A stretch of DNA of 18,555 nt from Clostridia bacterium (GTDB lineage: Bacteria; Bacillota; Clostridia; Oscillospirales; Acutalibacteraceae). The position numbers were made by a program, and so were the translations under genes. How positions within the stretch are numbered: the stretch's first letter is position 1; each line of letters begins with the position of its first letter. A model generated the notes under the pieces. It was given only the letters and a program-made list of their open reading frames with translations, did not search any database and had not been told where the DNA came from. This document shows, one piece after another, positions 1 through 7,520 of this stretch. The DNA is taken from the NCBI GenBank assembly GCA_900769775.1, contig CAAGHT010000041.1, positions 1-18,555 on the forward strand, written 5' to 3'.

Positions 1-20
1 GACGTGTGCTCTTCCGATCT
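1..20. other. Illumina adapter remnant at contig end
   Basis: The first 20 bases, GACGTGTGCTCTTCCGATCT, match the 3' end of the standard Illumina TruSeq read-2 primer/adapter. Genomic sequence starts at about base 21. The adapter happens to stay in frame with the gene on the minus strand and would add the false residues I-G-R-A-H-V to its truncated C-terminus. This is a sequencing artefact, not biology. Confidence 0.95.
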
Positions 21-1911
21 CTGTTTGGAGAGTAGAAATTTCGCCCTTGATAGTGTTAATCTCTTCCTGACACTTTTTGCGTTTTCCGCCTGCAAAAATG
101 CCTGTAAGAGTAGCGAGGAGAGCTTCCTTTTGAGAAAGAGCTTCTTCCTTTGAAGTCTTCGTATTCTCAAGCTGTAGAAGCTTTTCCTTGTCACGCGGAA
201 TCTGGCTTTTAATCTTTTCAATAGAGGTCTTTAAAGACTCAATATCGGCAAGGCGCTGTGCTTCAAGAGCCCTCAGCTTTGCAATTTTTCTTTGGCGAGC
301 TGCTTCGGCGGCCTTGGCTTCCTCAGCTTTGCGCTCAGCCTCGGATTTAATATATTCCCAATAGGAATTATCATCAGAAGCGCAGAAGCTTTCAATAACC
401 TGATTCTTCGGACTCTTTATGTAATTGGTCTTCCATGTATAAAACGCGTCTTCGCCGATTTCCTTTATAGAGGAGGGGAGAATAAAGGTTCTCACAACAG
501 CATCGGTATTGTTGAAGCATTCGGCTCCGAGAGATTCACAGCCTTCGGAAATTTCAACCTTTTCTAAGGCATCACACCATTTGAAAGCGCTGTCGCAAAT
601 TGTTTTAACCGAGGAGGGAAGATGTACGCTCTTTAGCTTTTTGCAAGATTCAAAGGCACTGTTACCGATTTTTTCAAGCTTTGAATTTTCAAAATCTTTA
701 AAGGAAAAGCTACGCAGCTCAGTACAGTAGTCAAACGCATTGGGTCCGATAACACGAAGCGAGGCGGGGAAGGTAATTTCTTTAAGCGCTTGGCAAGAAT
801 AGAAAACGCTATCCTTGATTTCTTCTAATGTATCGGGCAGTTCAACTTCGCAAAGCTCACTTAAAGAGTTGAATATTCTTGCAGGAATAAAGGTTGCGCC
901 TTCTTTTATAGTAAGCTTCTTAAGAGCAGGGAAAGCGTAGGTTAATCCGGGCAGAGACTCAACTACCTTTCCGACAATAAGGTGCTCAACCTGGCATTTC
1001 AGTGAGGAAAGACCGGAAGCGTCAATCAGGCTGTCGGGTAATTCAAGGGTTCCAACAGGAGCTTTTGTCTGATAAAAGGCAGAACTCTCAATTGTTTTAA
1101 GACCTTCAGAAAAATGAATTGTTTTGAGCGAATTACAAGACTGAAAAGCGAAGGAGCCGATGGTGGTAACAGAGGAGGGGATAGAAATTTCTTCAAGAGC
1201 AGTACAATTACTAAAGGTGTAGGAGGGTATAGCAGTTAATTTGTTGCTAAGTTTGATTCTCTTTAAATTGCTGCAACACTCAAAAGCATCCTTGCCAATT
1301 TCTTTGACGGAGTCGGGCATTTCAATTTCGGAAAGTGATATACATCCATTAAATGCCTTATAGCCGATAGACTTTAAACGGCCGGGCAAGATGATTTCTT
1401 TAAGCGCCTTGCATTCGTCAAATACCCAATCTTCAATATGGCAAAGATTATTAGGCAGAGTAACTTTTTCTAAATTTGTACATTCACTAAAGGTTGTTTT
1501 CTTAAGTGACATTATGCCGTCGGGAATCTCTGCGCTTTTAAGAGAATTACACTTGTAAAAAGCGTGGTCACCAAGAGTTTCGAGTGAAGCGGGAAGATTG
1601 ATTTCTTCAAGCTCGCTACAACCCTCAAAAGCGGAGGAGCCGATTTCAACAACAGTTTCGGGAAGCTTTACGGAGAAAATTCTCTCGTTGTTCATAAAGG
1701 CACTGTTGCCTATTTTCAAAATGTCATCGGGAACAACAACATCTCCGCCCTTGCCGTTATACTGAACAAGAACACCCTTTGAGTCTATCTCAAACTCAGC
1801 AGTAGACTCGAAAACAGTCATCTCGTTACCGCAGTACTCACAAGTCGCAGTAAATTTTCCTTCCTCGCTTTTTACTTTGGCGCCGCAGGTTTCACATTTT
1901 AAAACCGCCAT
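21..1911 (-). CDS. Zinc-ribbon / BspA-like leucine-rich-repeat / coiled-coil protein (3' truncated)
   Basis: I translated this by hand. The frame is open from the ATG at 1911 to the contig end, about 630 real residues with no stop. Residues 1-30 form a small zinc ribbon with two CxxC pairs (C6/C9 and C24/C27). Residues of about 58-510 hold roughly 19-20 tandem LRR_5 (BspA-like) repeats of about 23 residues. The pattern is LPxSLxxIGxxAFxxCxxLxxI, for example EIGSSAFEGCSELEEI. Residues of about 515 onward are charged and alanine-rich (SEAERKAEEAKAAEAARQRK), typical of a long coiled coil, with an LTGIFAGGKRKK segment near the end. No signal peptide is visible, so the N-terminus is probably cytoplasmic. 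An AAGGGGG ribosome site lies 7 nt before the ATG. Such repeats usually mediate protein binding; the partner is unknown. The C-terminus is missing and the last codons merge into adapter sequence. Domain assignment is confident, function is not. Confidence 0.88.
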
Positions 1912-1947
1912 AGAAAAACCCCCTTGAATAATATATTTTATGATTTT

Positions 1948-1976
1948 ATCATATCATATAAAACTTATATTTGCAA
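1948..1976 (-). promoter_or_regulatory. Predicted sigma-A promoter of the LRR protein gene
   Basis: On the minus strand TTGCAA (1976-1971) and TATGAT (1953-1948) are separated by 17 bases, close to the sigma-A consensus. The predicted start near 1941 leaves a 5' UTR of about 30 nt before the ATG at 1911. Confidence 0.6.
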
Positions 1977-1993
1977 GAATCAATAATTTGACT

Positions 1994-2026
1994 AAAAAAA
2001 TAAGCTCCGATTTATCGTCGGAGCTT
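1994..2026 (-). terminator. Rho-independent terminator of the DUF554-thioesterase-EamA operon
   Basis: A perfect 9-bp stem, AAGCTCCGA (2002-2010) with TCGGAGCTT (2018-2026) and a 7-nt loop, lies 4 bp past the EamA stop codon. On the minus strand it is followed by a T-rich run (TTATTTTTTTAG). It separates the operon from the LRR gene downstream on the same strand. Confidence 0.85.
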
Positions 2027-2030
2027 TAAT

Positions 2031-2945
2031 TTATAAGGCTTTATGACCCTTTTTAATTGGCGGAAGCTGTGCTAGAATTATTGCCGCAAACATTATAACG
2101 CAGCCGATAGCTTCGCGGAGGGTCGGAATTTCGCCGAGTATTACTGCGCCCGAAAGCACTGCGAAAACAGATTCGAGGCTCATAAGAAGGCTTGCTACGG
2201 CGGGCTCGGTATTCTTCTGACAAACAACCTGCAGAGTATAAGCTACTCCGCTCGAGAGAACACCCGCATAGCAGATAGGCAGCCAGGCGGCGAGAATATT
2301 AGAAATGTCGGGCTTTTCAAAAATGAACATTAAAATGCCCGATATAATACCCGAGGTAAAGAACTGAATACAGCTCATTTTTACGGGGTCACAGAAGTTA
2401 TCAAAATGGTCAATCACCATTATATGTGCCGTAAAGCAGAGGGCACACAGAAGCACATAGGTATCACCAGTCGAGAGTGAGAAGTTGCTGTCGGTCATAC
2501 AAAGCAGATAAAGACCAACAGCGGCAAGCATAACGCTTATCCAGACTATCGGGCGCACCTTTTTTCTGAAAAGGAGACCTGCAATCGGGACAAAAACAAC
2601 ATAAAGCGCCGTAATAAAGCCTGATTTTCCAACCGTTGTAAACTTAATTCCATACTGCTGAAGCGAGGCGGCAACGGTCAGCACAATACCGCAGCAAATA
2701 CCCGCAATAAGCAGGTTTTTCTTGTCTTTTTTGGTCGGTGCGACATAGTCGGGCTGCTTTTTTGCCCTCATATCCATCAAAAAGATAACGGGAAGAAGCA
2801 CCATACCACCGATAAAGGAGCGGGTTGACTGATATGTAAAGGTCTCAACAAGCTCGGCACCTGCCGACTGGGCAACAAAGGTGCTGCCCCAGATAAGCGC
2901 CGCAAGGAGCAGACCTAAATTTGCAAAAAGCTTTTTATGGTTCAT
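2031..2945 (-). CDS. EamA/DMT-family transporter
   Basis: This 304-residue protein is almost wholly hydrophobic, with about ten predicted membrane segments in two homologous halves, as expected of the EamA (DUF6) drug/metabolite transporter superfamily. The N-terminus carries the family signature (LLAALIWGSTFVAQSAGAE), and the second half has the repeat LSSGVAYTLQVVCQ...LLMSLESVFAVLSGAVILGE. The length is normal for the family (about 290-310). The gene is last in a three-gene minus-strand operon: its ATG starts one base after the thioesterase stop codon, so translational coupling is likely, and a terminator follows immediately. It probably exports or imports a small metabolite in the cytoplasmic membrane. 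The substrate cannot be read from sequence. The link to a thioesterase gene could hint at a fatty-acid-related role, which is inference only. Confidence 0.9.
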   Translation of the reverse strand: MNHKKLFANLGLLLAALIWGSTFVAQSAGAELVETFTYQSTRSFIGGMVLLPVIFLMDMRAKKQPDYVAPTKKDKKNLLIAGICCGIVLTVAASLQQYGIKFTTVGKSGFITALYVVFVPIAGLLFRKKVRPIVWISVMLAAVGLYLLCMTDSNFSLSTGDTYVLLCALCFTAHIMVIDHFDNFCDPVKMSCIQFFTSGIISGILMFIFEKPDISNILAAWLPICYAGVLSSGVAYTLQVVCQKNTEPAVASLLMSLESVFAVLSGAVILGEIPTLREAIGCVIMFAAIILAQLPPIKKGHKAL

Positions 2946-2946
2946 C

Positions 2947-3684
2947 TTAAATTTCCTTTACAGTGAATCTTGCTTCAATATTAGTATTTCCCTTTGATTC
3001 GGTGCGGAAATAATAAGCCGTCTCACCGTTATCGAGAGACTCGGGCGCACTAATCGAAATTTCAATCTCATCCCCCCATTTTGCCTCATTTACATAGTTC
3101 ATAAGGCAGGAGGTCATAGTGAGCTTATCACAGCTTGGGATATAGCTCCAAAGCAGGTCAAAATACTTAACATTATTCATATGTCGGTTGCGGTCAATGT
3201 CGCGGTACATAACCTTTTCACTGCCGCACTTTGTAAATTCTATTTCTCTTGGCAGTCTGAGACGGCTCGGCATATCAAGCTCTAAGAGCTCGCCTGTGCC
3301 ATAGCCCTCTACGCTGAACTGGGAGCCTCTGAGCAGTCGACCCTCTTTAATATCGATGAGCGCCCAGGTCATAATGCACTCAGCCACCGTTTCATCCCCT
3401 ATGGTAATGCGGTAATTTCTCGGGAAGGCGGCACTTTTTGATTCGGTCGCCCAGGTGGTAACCTTAATAGGCTCATATTCCTTAAGTGGTCTTGCAAGCT
3501 TTAAGGCGGTACGGCTTACAACAAAGGAGAGACCTTTATCTAAAAGCTCCTGATAGGAGGGGTGACAGGCACCGAGATTGCGGTCAACCGTTTCTTGCAG
3601 ATAGCGTATAACAGCAGAGGGTGTGGCGTTGCAGTTAACATCAATATCGTGCGTCATTACCTCTAAATTCAGTTCAAAAGCCAT
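2947..3684 (-). CDS. Acyl-ACP thioesterase
   Basis: This 245-residue protein matches the acyl-ACP thioesterase family (PF01643), which hydrolyses acyl-acyl carrier protein to release free fatty acids in the cytosol. It has the double hotdog layout. The first half contains the N-terminal hotdog with YLQETVDRNL and the WATES strand. The second begins near residue 150 and holds the active-site stretch YRDIDRNRHMNNVKYFDLLW, with D164, N166 and H168 in the D-x-N-x-H arrangement that bacterial members use for catalysis. Length is normal for bacterial members. The ATG follows directly on the TAA of the DUF554 gene (zero spacing) and the stop is 1 bp from the EamA start, so all three genes are probably co-translated. 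In anaerobic Firmicutes such enzymes are usually annotated as releasing medium or long chains; chain length cannot be predicted here. Confidence 0.9.
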   Translation of the reverse strand: MAFELNLEVMTHDIDVNCNATPSAVIRYLQETVDRNLGACHPSYQELLDKGLSFVVSRTALKLARPLKEYEPIKVTTWATESKSAAFPRNYRITIGDETVAECIMTWALIDIKEGRLLRGSQFSVEGYGTGELLELDMPSRLRLPREIEFTKCGSEKVMYRDIDRNRHMNNVKYFDLLWSYIPSCDKLTMTSCLMNYVNEAKWGDEIEISISAPESLDNGETAYYFRTESKGNTNIEARFTVKEI

Positions 3685-4404
3685 TTATTTTACCAGTCCT
3701 AAAATGTATTCAAAGAAGTAATATAAGAAAGGAGAGAGGAAAATTGCGGGCAAATAGTTTGCAACCTTAATTTTCGCAATTCCTATAAGGTTCAGCGAAA
3801 GACCGACAAGTATTATCGAGCCGGTGCAGGTGATGGCATCGGTTGCGCTCTGACTTAAAAGGGGAGCCAGAAAGCCTGCGCAAAGTGCAATACCACCCTG
3901 ATAAAGGGTTAAGGGAATTATAGAGAAGATAACGCCGATACCGAGTGTTGAAGCGAACATTACCGATGAGGTAAAGTCGAGAATAGACTTTATGTAGAGG
4001 GTGGTGTTATCACCCTCAAGACCTGCCGAAATTGAACCCATAATTGCCATAGCACCAACACAGAAGAGAAGCGTTGCGTTAACAAAGCCCTCTGCAACGG
4101 TCGACTTTTCGCCTGATTTCGACTGCATTTTAGCCGCAACCTTATCTCCAAGTGTGTTGAGCCCCTTATCAATATCGACTGCCGAGCCGATAATAGCACC
4201 GAGCACTATTGATACGATAGCGGCAAGAGATACCGCTTCTGCATTTTCATTCACGATAAGACCGCCAACGGCGATAAATGTAACGCAAAGACCGACACCA
4301 ACCATTACAGCATCGGATATTTTTTTGGAAATGCCTTTTTTAAGCACGAGACCGAGCAATGTGCCGATTACGACGGCAACTGAATTGACAATAACACCAA
4401 GCAC
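3685..4404 (-). CDS. DUF554 family membrane protein
   Basis: This 239-residue hydrophobic protein has the characteristic DUF554 (YdfK-like) N-terminus, MLGVIVNSVAVVIGTLLGLVLKKGI, followed by further membrane segments and a glycine-rich core (CVGAMAIMGSISAGLEGD). Members are predicted inner-membrane proteins of unproven function, sometimes labelled possible transporters. The start is GTG (4404-4402), chosen because it gives the family's usual N-terminus and because an in-frame stop lies seven codons upstream. No good Shine-Dalgarno sequence precedes it, which is odd for this window. It is first in the operon with the thioesterase and EamA transporter, and its promoter is divergent from that of mntP. 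Confidence 0.87.
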   Translation of the reverse strand: MLGVIVNSVAVVIGTLLGLVLKKGISKKISDAVMVGVGLCVTFIAVGGLIVNENAEAVSLAAIVSIVLGAIIGSAVDIDKGLNTLGDKVAAKMQSKSGEKSTVAEGFVNATLLFCVGAMAIMGSISAGLEGDNTTLYIKSILDFTSSVMFASTLGIGVIFSIIPLTLYQGGIALCAGFLAPLLSQSATDAITCTGSIILVGLSLNLIGIAKIKVANYLPAIFLSPFLYYFFEYILGLVK

Positions 4405-4438
4405 TTTAAAACACCAACTGAATTAAATTTTCCAAGTA

Positions 4439-4467
4439 ATTATACCACCATATTCTGAATAAGTAAA
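4439..4467 (-). promoter_or_regulatory. Predicted promoter of the DUF554 operon
   Basis: On the minus strand TTTACT (4467-4462), a 17-base spacer and TATAAT (4444-4439) form a sigma-A promoter. The TGG just before the -10 box makes it an extended -10 element, which offsets the weaker -35. The predicted start near 4432 gives a leader of about 28 nt. Confidence 0.65.
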
Positions 4468-4490
4468 TCAAAAAGTTACATAATTGTTGT

Positions 4491-4518
4491 TTGCAAGAAT
4501 AAAATTATATGGTAGAAT
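4491..4518 (+). promoter_or_regulatory. Predicted promoter of the mntP operon
   Basis: TTGCAA (4491-4496) and TAGAAT (4513-4518) are spaced by 16 bases, with TGG directly before the -10 box (extended -10). The predicted leader is about 57 nt. I saw no yybP-ykoY (manganese) riboswitch consensus in it, and the leader looks too short to hold one. Confidence 0.6.
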
Positions 4519-4581
4519 ATAAATAATAAAGCGGCGAATATTGTCGATTTTACGAATTTATCAAATAAAGAGGTATTTTAA

Positions 4582-5151
4582 TTGGGTATTGTTGAAATTT
4601 TTATATTGGGTGTCGGCCTCGCTATGGATGCCTTTGCGGTTGCCATTTGCAAGGGTCTTTCGCTCGATAAAATAAAATTCAAGCATTATATAATTGTCGG
4701 TCTTTGGTTTGGCGGCTTTCAGGGAATGATGCCGCTCATCGGCTATTTTTTAGGCAAAGCCTTCGGACATTATATTGAGAGCATCGACCATTGGGTAGCA
4801 TTTGGTCTGCTTCTCATAATCGGCGGAAATATGATTAAGGAAGCTTTTGAAAAAGAGTGTGACTGCTGTGAGAAGAAGGATGCGGGGCTCGGTTTTGCGG
4901 CAATGCTGATACTCGCGGTGTCAACCTCAATTGATGCTGCCGCAACAGGTATCGTACTTTCAAGCGAGGGGGCAAATATCTGGCTTTCGGTAGCCGTTAT
5001 AGCCGCCGTTACCTTTATAATTTCGGCAATCGGTGTAAAAATCGGTAATATTTTCGGAACGAAATATAAAAACAAGGCAGAGTTTACGGGTGGTGCAATT
5101 CTCATACTGCTCGGTGTAAAAATGCTGCTCGAGGGACTAAATATTTTATAG
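4582..5151 (+). CDS. mntP: Manganese efflux pump MntP
   Basis: This 189-residue membrane protein matches the MntP (YebN/DUF204) family, which exports Mn2+ across the cytoplasmic membrane. It has six predicted membrane segments in two inverted halves, each carrying the family's acidic signature: LGVGLAMDAFAVAICKGL with D16 and LAVSTSIDAAATGI with D118. The C-terminus (TGGAILILLGVKMLLEG) is also typical and the length is normal. The start is TTG at 4582, placed by AAAGAGGT about 8 nt upstream and by the conserved N-terminus. A short hydrophilic loop carries a cysteine cluster (ECDCCEKK, C93, C95, C96) that could bind metal; this is inference. The polysaccharide deacetylase gene follows, its ribosome site overlapping the mntP stop codon, so they share a transcript. 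Confidence 0.93.
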   Translation: MGIVEIFILGVGLAMDAFAVAICKGLSLDKIKFKHYIIVGLWFGGFQGMMPLIGYFLGKAFGHYIESIDHWVAFGLLLIIGGNMIKEAFEKECDCCEKKDAGLGFAAMLILAVSTSIDAAATGIVLSSEGANIWLSVAVIAAVTFIISAIGVKIGNIFGTKYKNKAEFTGGAILILLGVKMLLEGLNIL

Positions 5152-5162
5152 GAGTAAAGAAG

Positions 5163-6596
5163 TTGAAAAAGAAAGCTTTAATTATAATAATCAGCGCAAT
5201 ACTTGCAGTCGCGCTTTATGTCGGGCTTGGTTTTGCAATAACCGAAAAAACAATAGAGCTTGTGGGGGAGAGCACCCAGACGGTTGAGGTGTTCTCGGAA
5301 TATTCTGAGCAGGGCGCCGTTGCAAGAATAAAGCACCCACTCTTCTTTGGCTATTCAAAGGAGCTTCCCGTTACCGTTTCGGGTGAGGTTAACGCTAATA
5401 CTCTCGGCGAGACTACCGTTGAATATACTGCCGAAAAGGGTCTTCACATAACTAGAACGGTGAAGGTTGTTGATACTGTTGCCCCTGTATTAAGCTTTCA
5501 GGAGGAATTTATAACTGTTAACTCTACAAACAAGCCTCAGAGCGCCGAGGATGTTAACATTTCCTTTACCGCTATGGACAACTTTGACGGAGATGTTTCA
5601 ACAAGGGTAGAAAAGGTATTAAACGGTAATATCTGCACCTATACGGTTACCGATTCCTCGGGCAATGAGACCCGCCGTGACATCGAGATTATTATTCTTG
5701 ATAACGAGGGAGCCTCTTTGAAGCTCAAGGGAAACTCTACCGTATTTATGAAGATAAATACCGCGTATAAGGAGCTTGGCTTTGAAGTCAGCGACAATAT
5801 GGATGAGGACATCGCTTCAAAGGTAGTTATCACTAATAATGTCGATATGTCCCGAAACGGCACATATCCTGTAATTTACAGTGTGACCGATGCCGCAGGC
5901 AACAAAACCTCGGTTGTTCGCCGCGTTGTAGTTTACGGTGGCGGCTCTGACGATGATTATGAATCGGTTGTTCCAAACGGAAAGGTTATCTATTTAACCT
6001 TTGATGACGGTCCCGGTCAGTATACCGAGCAGTTGCTTGATATTCTCGATAAATATAACGTAAAGGCAACCTTCTTTGTTACAAATCAGTTTAAAAAATA
6101 TGTTCCGCTTATTGAGGAAATTCACAAGAGGGGACACACCGTTGCGCTTCATACACTCACCCACAAGTGGGATATTTATGACAGCGTTGACAGCTATCTT
6201 GCCGATTTTAACGCTATGAATGCCATAATTGAGAAGTATACCGGTGCTCCGACCCGAATTTTCCGCTTCCCCGGCGGCACTAATAACGGTGTCAGCAAAT
6301 CTCACTGCAAGGGCATTATGACTACACTCTCAAAGCAGATGGTTGAAAACGGCTACACCTATTTTGACTGGAATGTCAGCACAAATGATACTTATATGAC
6401 CGACCCATCAGACATAATAAACAGTCTCATCGGTCAGATTAAAAACAAAAATCGTTCTATGGTGCTCGGTCACGACATTAAAAAAGGAACGGTAGAGGCA
6501 ATGGAGGGCTTTATCGAATATGCTCTCAAAAATGGCTACACCTTTGAAGCAATCAAGGAGGATACCGAGCCTATCCGTTTCAGACCCACAAATTAA
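5163..6596 (+). CDS. Membrane-anchored polysaccharide deacetylase with Ig-like domains
   Basis: This 477-residue protein starts with a single hydrophobic signal/anchor (residues 5-24). Two or three Ig-like DUF5011-type modules follow (about 30-258), with repeated phrases such as YTVTDSSGNETR and YSVTDAAGNKTS. A NodB-type polysaccharide deacetylase domain fills about 272-470. Its motifs are complete: TFDDGPG (D281/D282), HTLTH (metal ligands H330 and H334), RFPGG (368-372), DWN (402-404) and LGHD (H437). The enzyme should remove acetyl groups from N-acetylated glycans, most likely peptidoglycan or another wall polymer, outside the membrane. The start is TTG at 5163, with GGAG (5151-5154) 8 nt upstream overlapping the mntP stop. 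Pairing with a manganese exporter may be incidental, although NodB enzymes are metal-dependent. The exact glycan is not predictable. Confidence 0.92.
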   Translation: MKKKALIIIISAILAVALYVGLGFAITEKTIELVGESTQTVEVFSEYSEQGAVARIKHPLFFGYSKELPVTVSGEVNANTLGETTVEYTAEKGLHITRTVKVVDTVAPVLSFQEEFITVNSTNKPQSAEDVNISFTAMDNFDGDVSTRVEKVLNGNICTYTVTDSSGNETRRDIEIIILDNEGASLKLKGNSTVFMKINTAYKELGFEVSDNMDEDIASKVVITNNVDMSRNGTYPVIYSVTDAAGNKTSVVRRVVVYGGGSDDDYESVVPNGKVIYLTFDDGPGQYTEQLLDILDKYNVKATFFVTNQFKKYVPLIEEIHKRGHTVALHTLTHKWDIYDSVDSYLADFNAMNAIIEKYTGAPTRIFRFPGGTNNGVSKSHCKGIMTTLSKQMVENGYTYFDWNVSTNDTYMTDPSDIINSLIGQIKNKNRSMVLGHDIKKGTVEAMEGFIEYALKNGYTFEAIKEDTEPIRFRPTN

Positions 6597-6601
6597 CAAA
6601 A

Positions 6602-6633
6602 AACCGCACTCGAAAGAGTGCGGTTAATTTTTT
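6602..6633. terminator. Bidirectional terminator between deacetylase and pyridoxal kinase genes
   Basis: A perfect 10-bp stem AACCGCACTC / GAGTGCGGTT with a GAAA tetraloop (6602-6625) is followed by AATTTTTT on the plus strand. On the minus strand it is followed by TTTTTGTTAATT. It lies between the convergent stop codons (6594-6596 and 6632-6634) and can serve both genes. Confidence 0.9.
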
Positions 6634-7459
6634 ATATCATTTCACAAAGCTTCGGGAGCATAGTTTCAAACTTTACTCCGTACCAATGGTTCGGATCGTC
6701 CTGAGTATTTTCGATGCAAGCGACGGTGAAATCAGCGGCAATTTTAGCGGCTGAGAAAGCATCGTGTCCGCGGAGCAGAGCGCCTGTAAATGCCGAGGCA
6801 TAAACATCACCCGTTCCGTGACAGCCCTTTGAAATTTTCTTATGCTCGTAGTAGTTGTATTTGCCCTTATCGTAAACGACAACACCTGTCATACCTTCGC
6901 GGTAGCCAACTCCTGTAAGTACAACGGTCTTTGCGCCGAGAGAGGAAAGCTTTATGAGAAGCTCTTTAACATAAGTCTCATCATATTCTGTCTTATATTC
7001 GGTGTCGGTCATAAAGCAGGCTTCGGTAATATTAGGGAGAATTATATCGGCAGCGCCGCAAAGCTTTGCCATAGCGGCGGCATACTCAAGGTCGAAAAGG
7101 GGATAGAGCTTGCCGTTATCACCCATCGCAGGGTCGACAATTCGAGGAGCACCGTCTTTATTGCAGCTCTTCATAATATCTTCAACAAAGCCTATCTGCT
7201 TCAGACTTCCAAGATAACCCGTGTAAATAGCATCAAACTTTATGCTTTCCTTTTCCCAGTGCTCGCGGATAGAGGGCATATCATCGGTAAGGTCGCGGAA
7301 GGTAAAGCCCGAAAAACCAGCGGTATGGGTCGAAAGCACCGCCGAGGGGAGAATGGCAGTCTCAACGCCGCACGCAGAAATAATAGGAAGCGCAACGGTA
7401 AGAGAACACTGTCCGACACAAGAAATATCCTGAATAGTCAAAATTCTTTTTTGTTCCAT
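6632..7459 (-). CDS. pdxK: Pyridoxal/pyridoxamine kinase
   Basis: This 275-residue protein belongs to the PdxK/PdxY branch of the ribokinase fold. It phosphorylates B6 vitamers with ATP to salvage pyridoxal 5'-phosphate in the cytosol. Visible marks are the N-terminal ILTIQDISCVGQCSL and STHTAGFSGFTF, DPAMGDNGKLY (109-119), LPNITEA (N143, E146), and the anion-hole/catalytic motif CHGTGDVYASAF with the catalytic base D218. Length is normal. It has its own near-perfect promoter, so it need not depend on the upstream lipoprotein gene on the same strand. The ribosome site is weak (GAAAGAAG). The family is clear; whether pyridoxal, pyridoxamine or pyridoxine is preferred is not visible. Confidence 0.9.
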   Translation of the reverse strand: MEQKRILTIQDISCVGQCSLTVALPIISACGVETAILPSAVLSTHTAGFSGFTFRDLTDDMPSIREHWEKESIKFDAIYTGYLGSLKQIGFVEDIMKSCNKDGAPRIVDPAMGDNGKLYPLFDLEYAAAMAKLCGAADIILPNITEACFMTDTEYKTEYDETYVKELLIKLSSLGAKTVVLTGVGYREGMTGVVVYDKGKYNYYEHKKISKGCHGTGDVYASAFTGALLRGHDAFSAAKIAADFTVACIENTQDDPNHWYGVKFETMLPKLCEMI

Positions 7460-7491
7460 TTAAAGACTTCTTTCACTTTTAAGATATTTGA

Positions 7492-7520
7492 ATTATAATA
7501 CTGAGGAAATTTCGTGTCAA
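7492..7520 (-). promoter_or_regulatory. Consensus sigma-A promoter of the pyridoxal kinase gene
   Basis: On the minus strand TTGACA (7520-7515), exactly 17 bases, then TATAAT (7497-7492) is an exact match to the consensus. The TGA inside the -35 hexamer (7519-7517) is also the stop codon of the upstream serine hydrolase gene. The predicted start near 7485 leaves a leader of about 25 nt. Confidence 0.85.

Noticed and set aside
4001..4426. 141-codon plus-strand frame opposite the DUF554 gene
   Set aside because: It is a Ser/Thr/Pro/Ile-rich antisense shadow of a membrane protein gene, with no ribosome site and a family-typical gene on the other strand.
4519..4581. Manganese (yybP-ykoY) riboswitch upstream of mntP
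   Set aside because: The predicted leader is only about 57 nt and I see none of the conserved aptamer core.
6842..7498. 218-codon plus-strand frame opposite the pyridoxal kinase gene
   Set aside because: It is antisense to a gene with complete family motifs and its own consensus promoter; its translation resembles no known protein.
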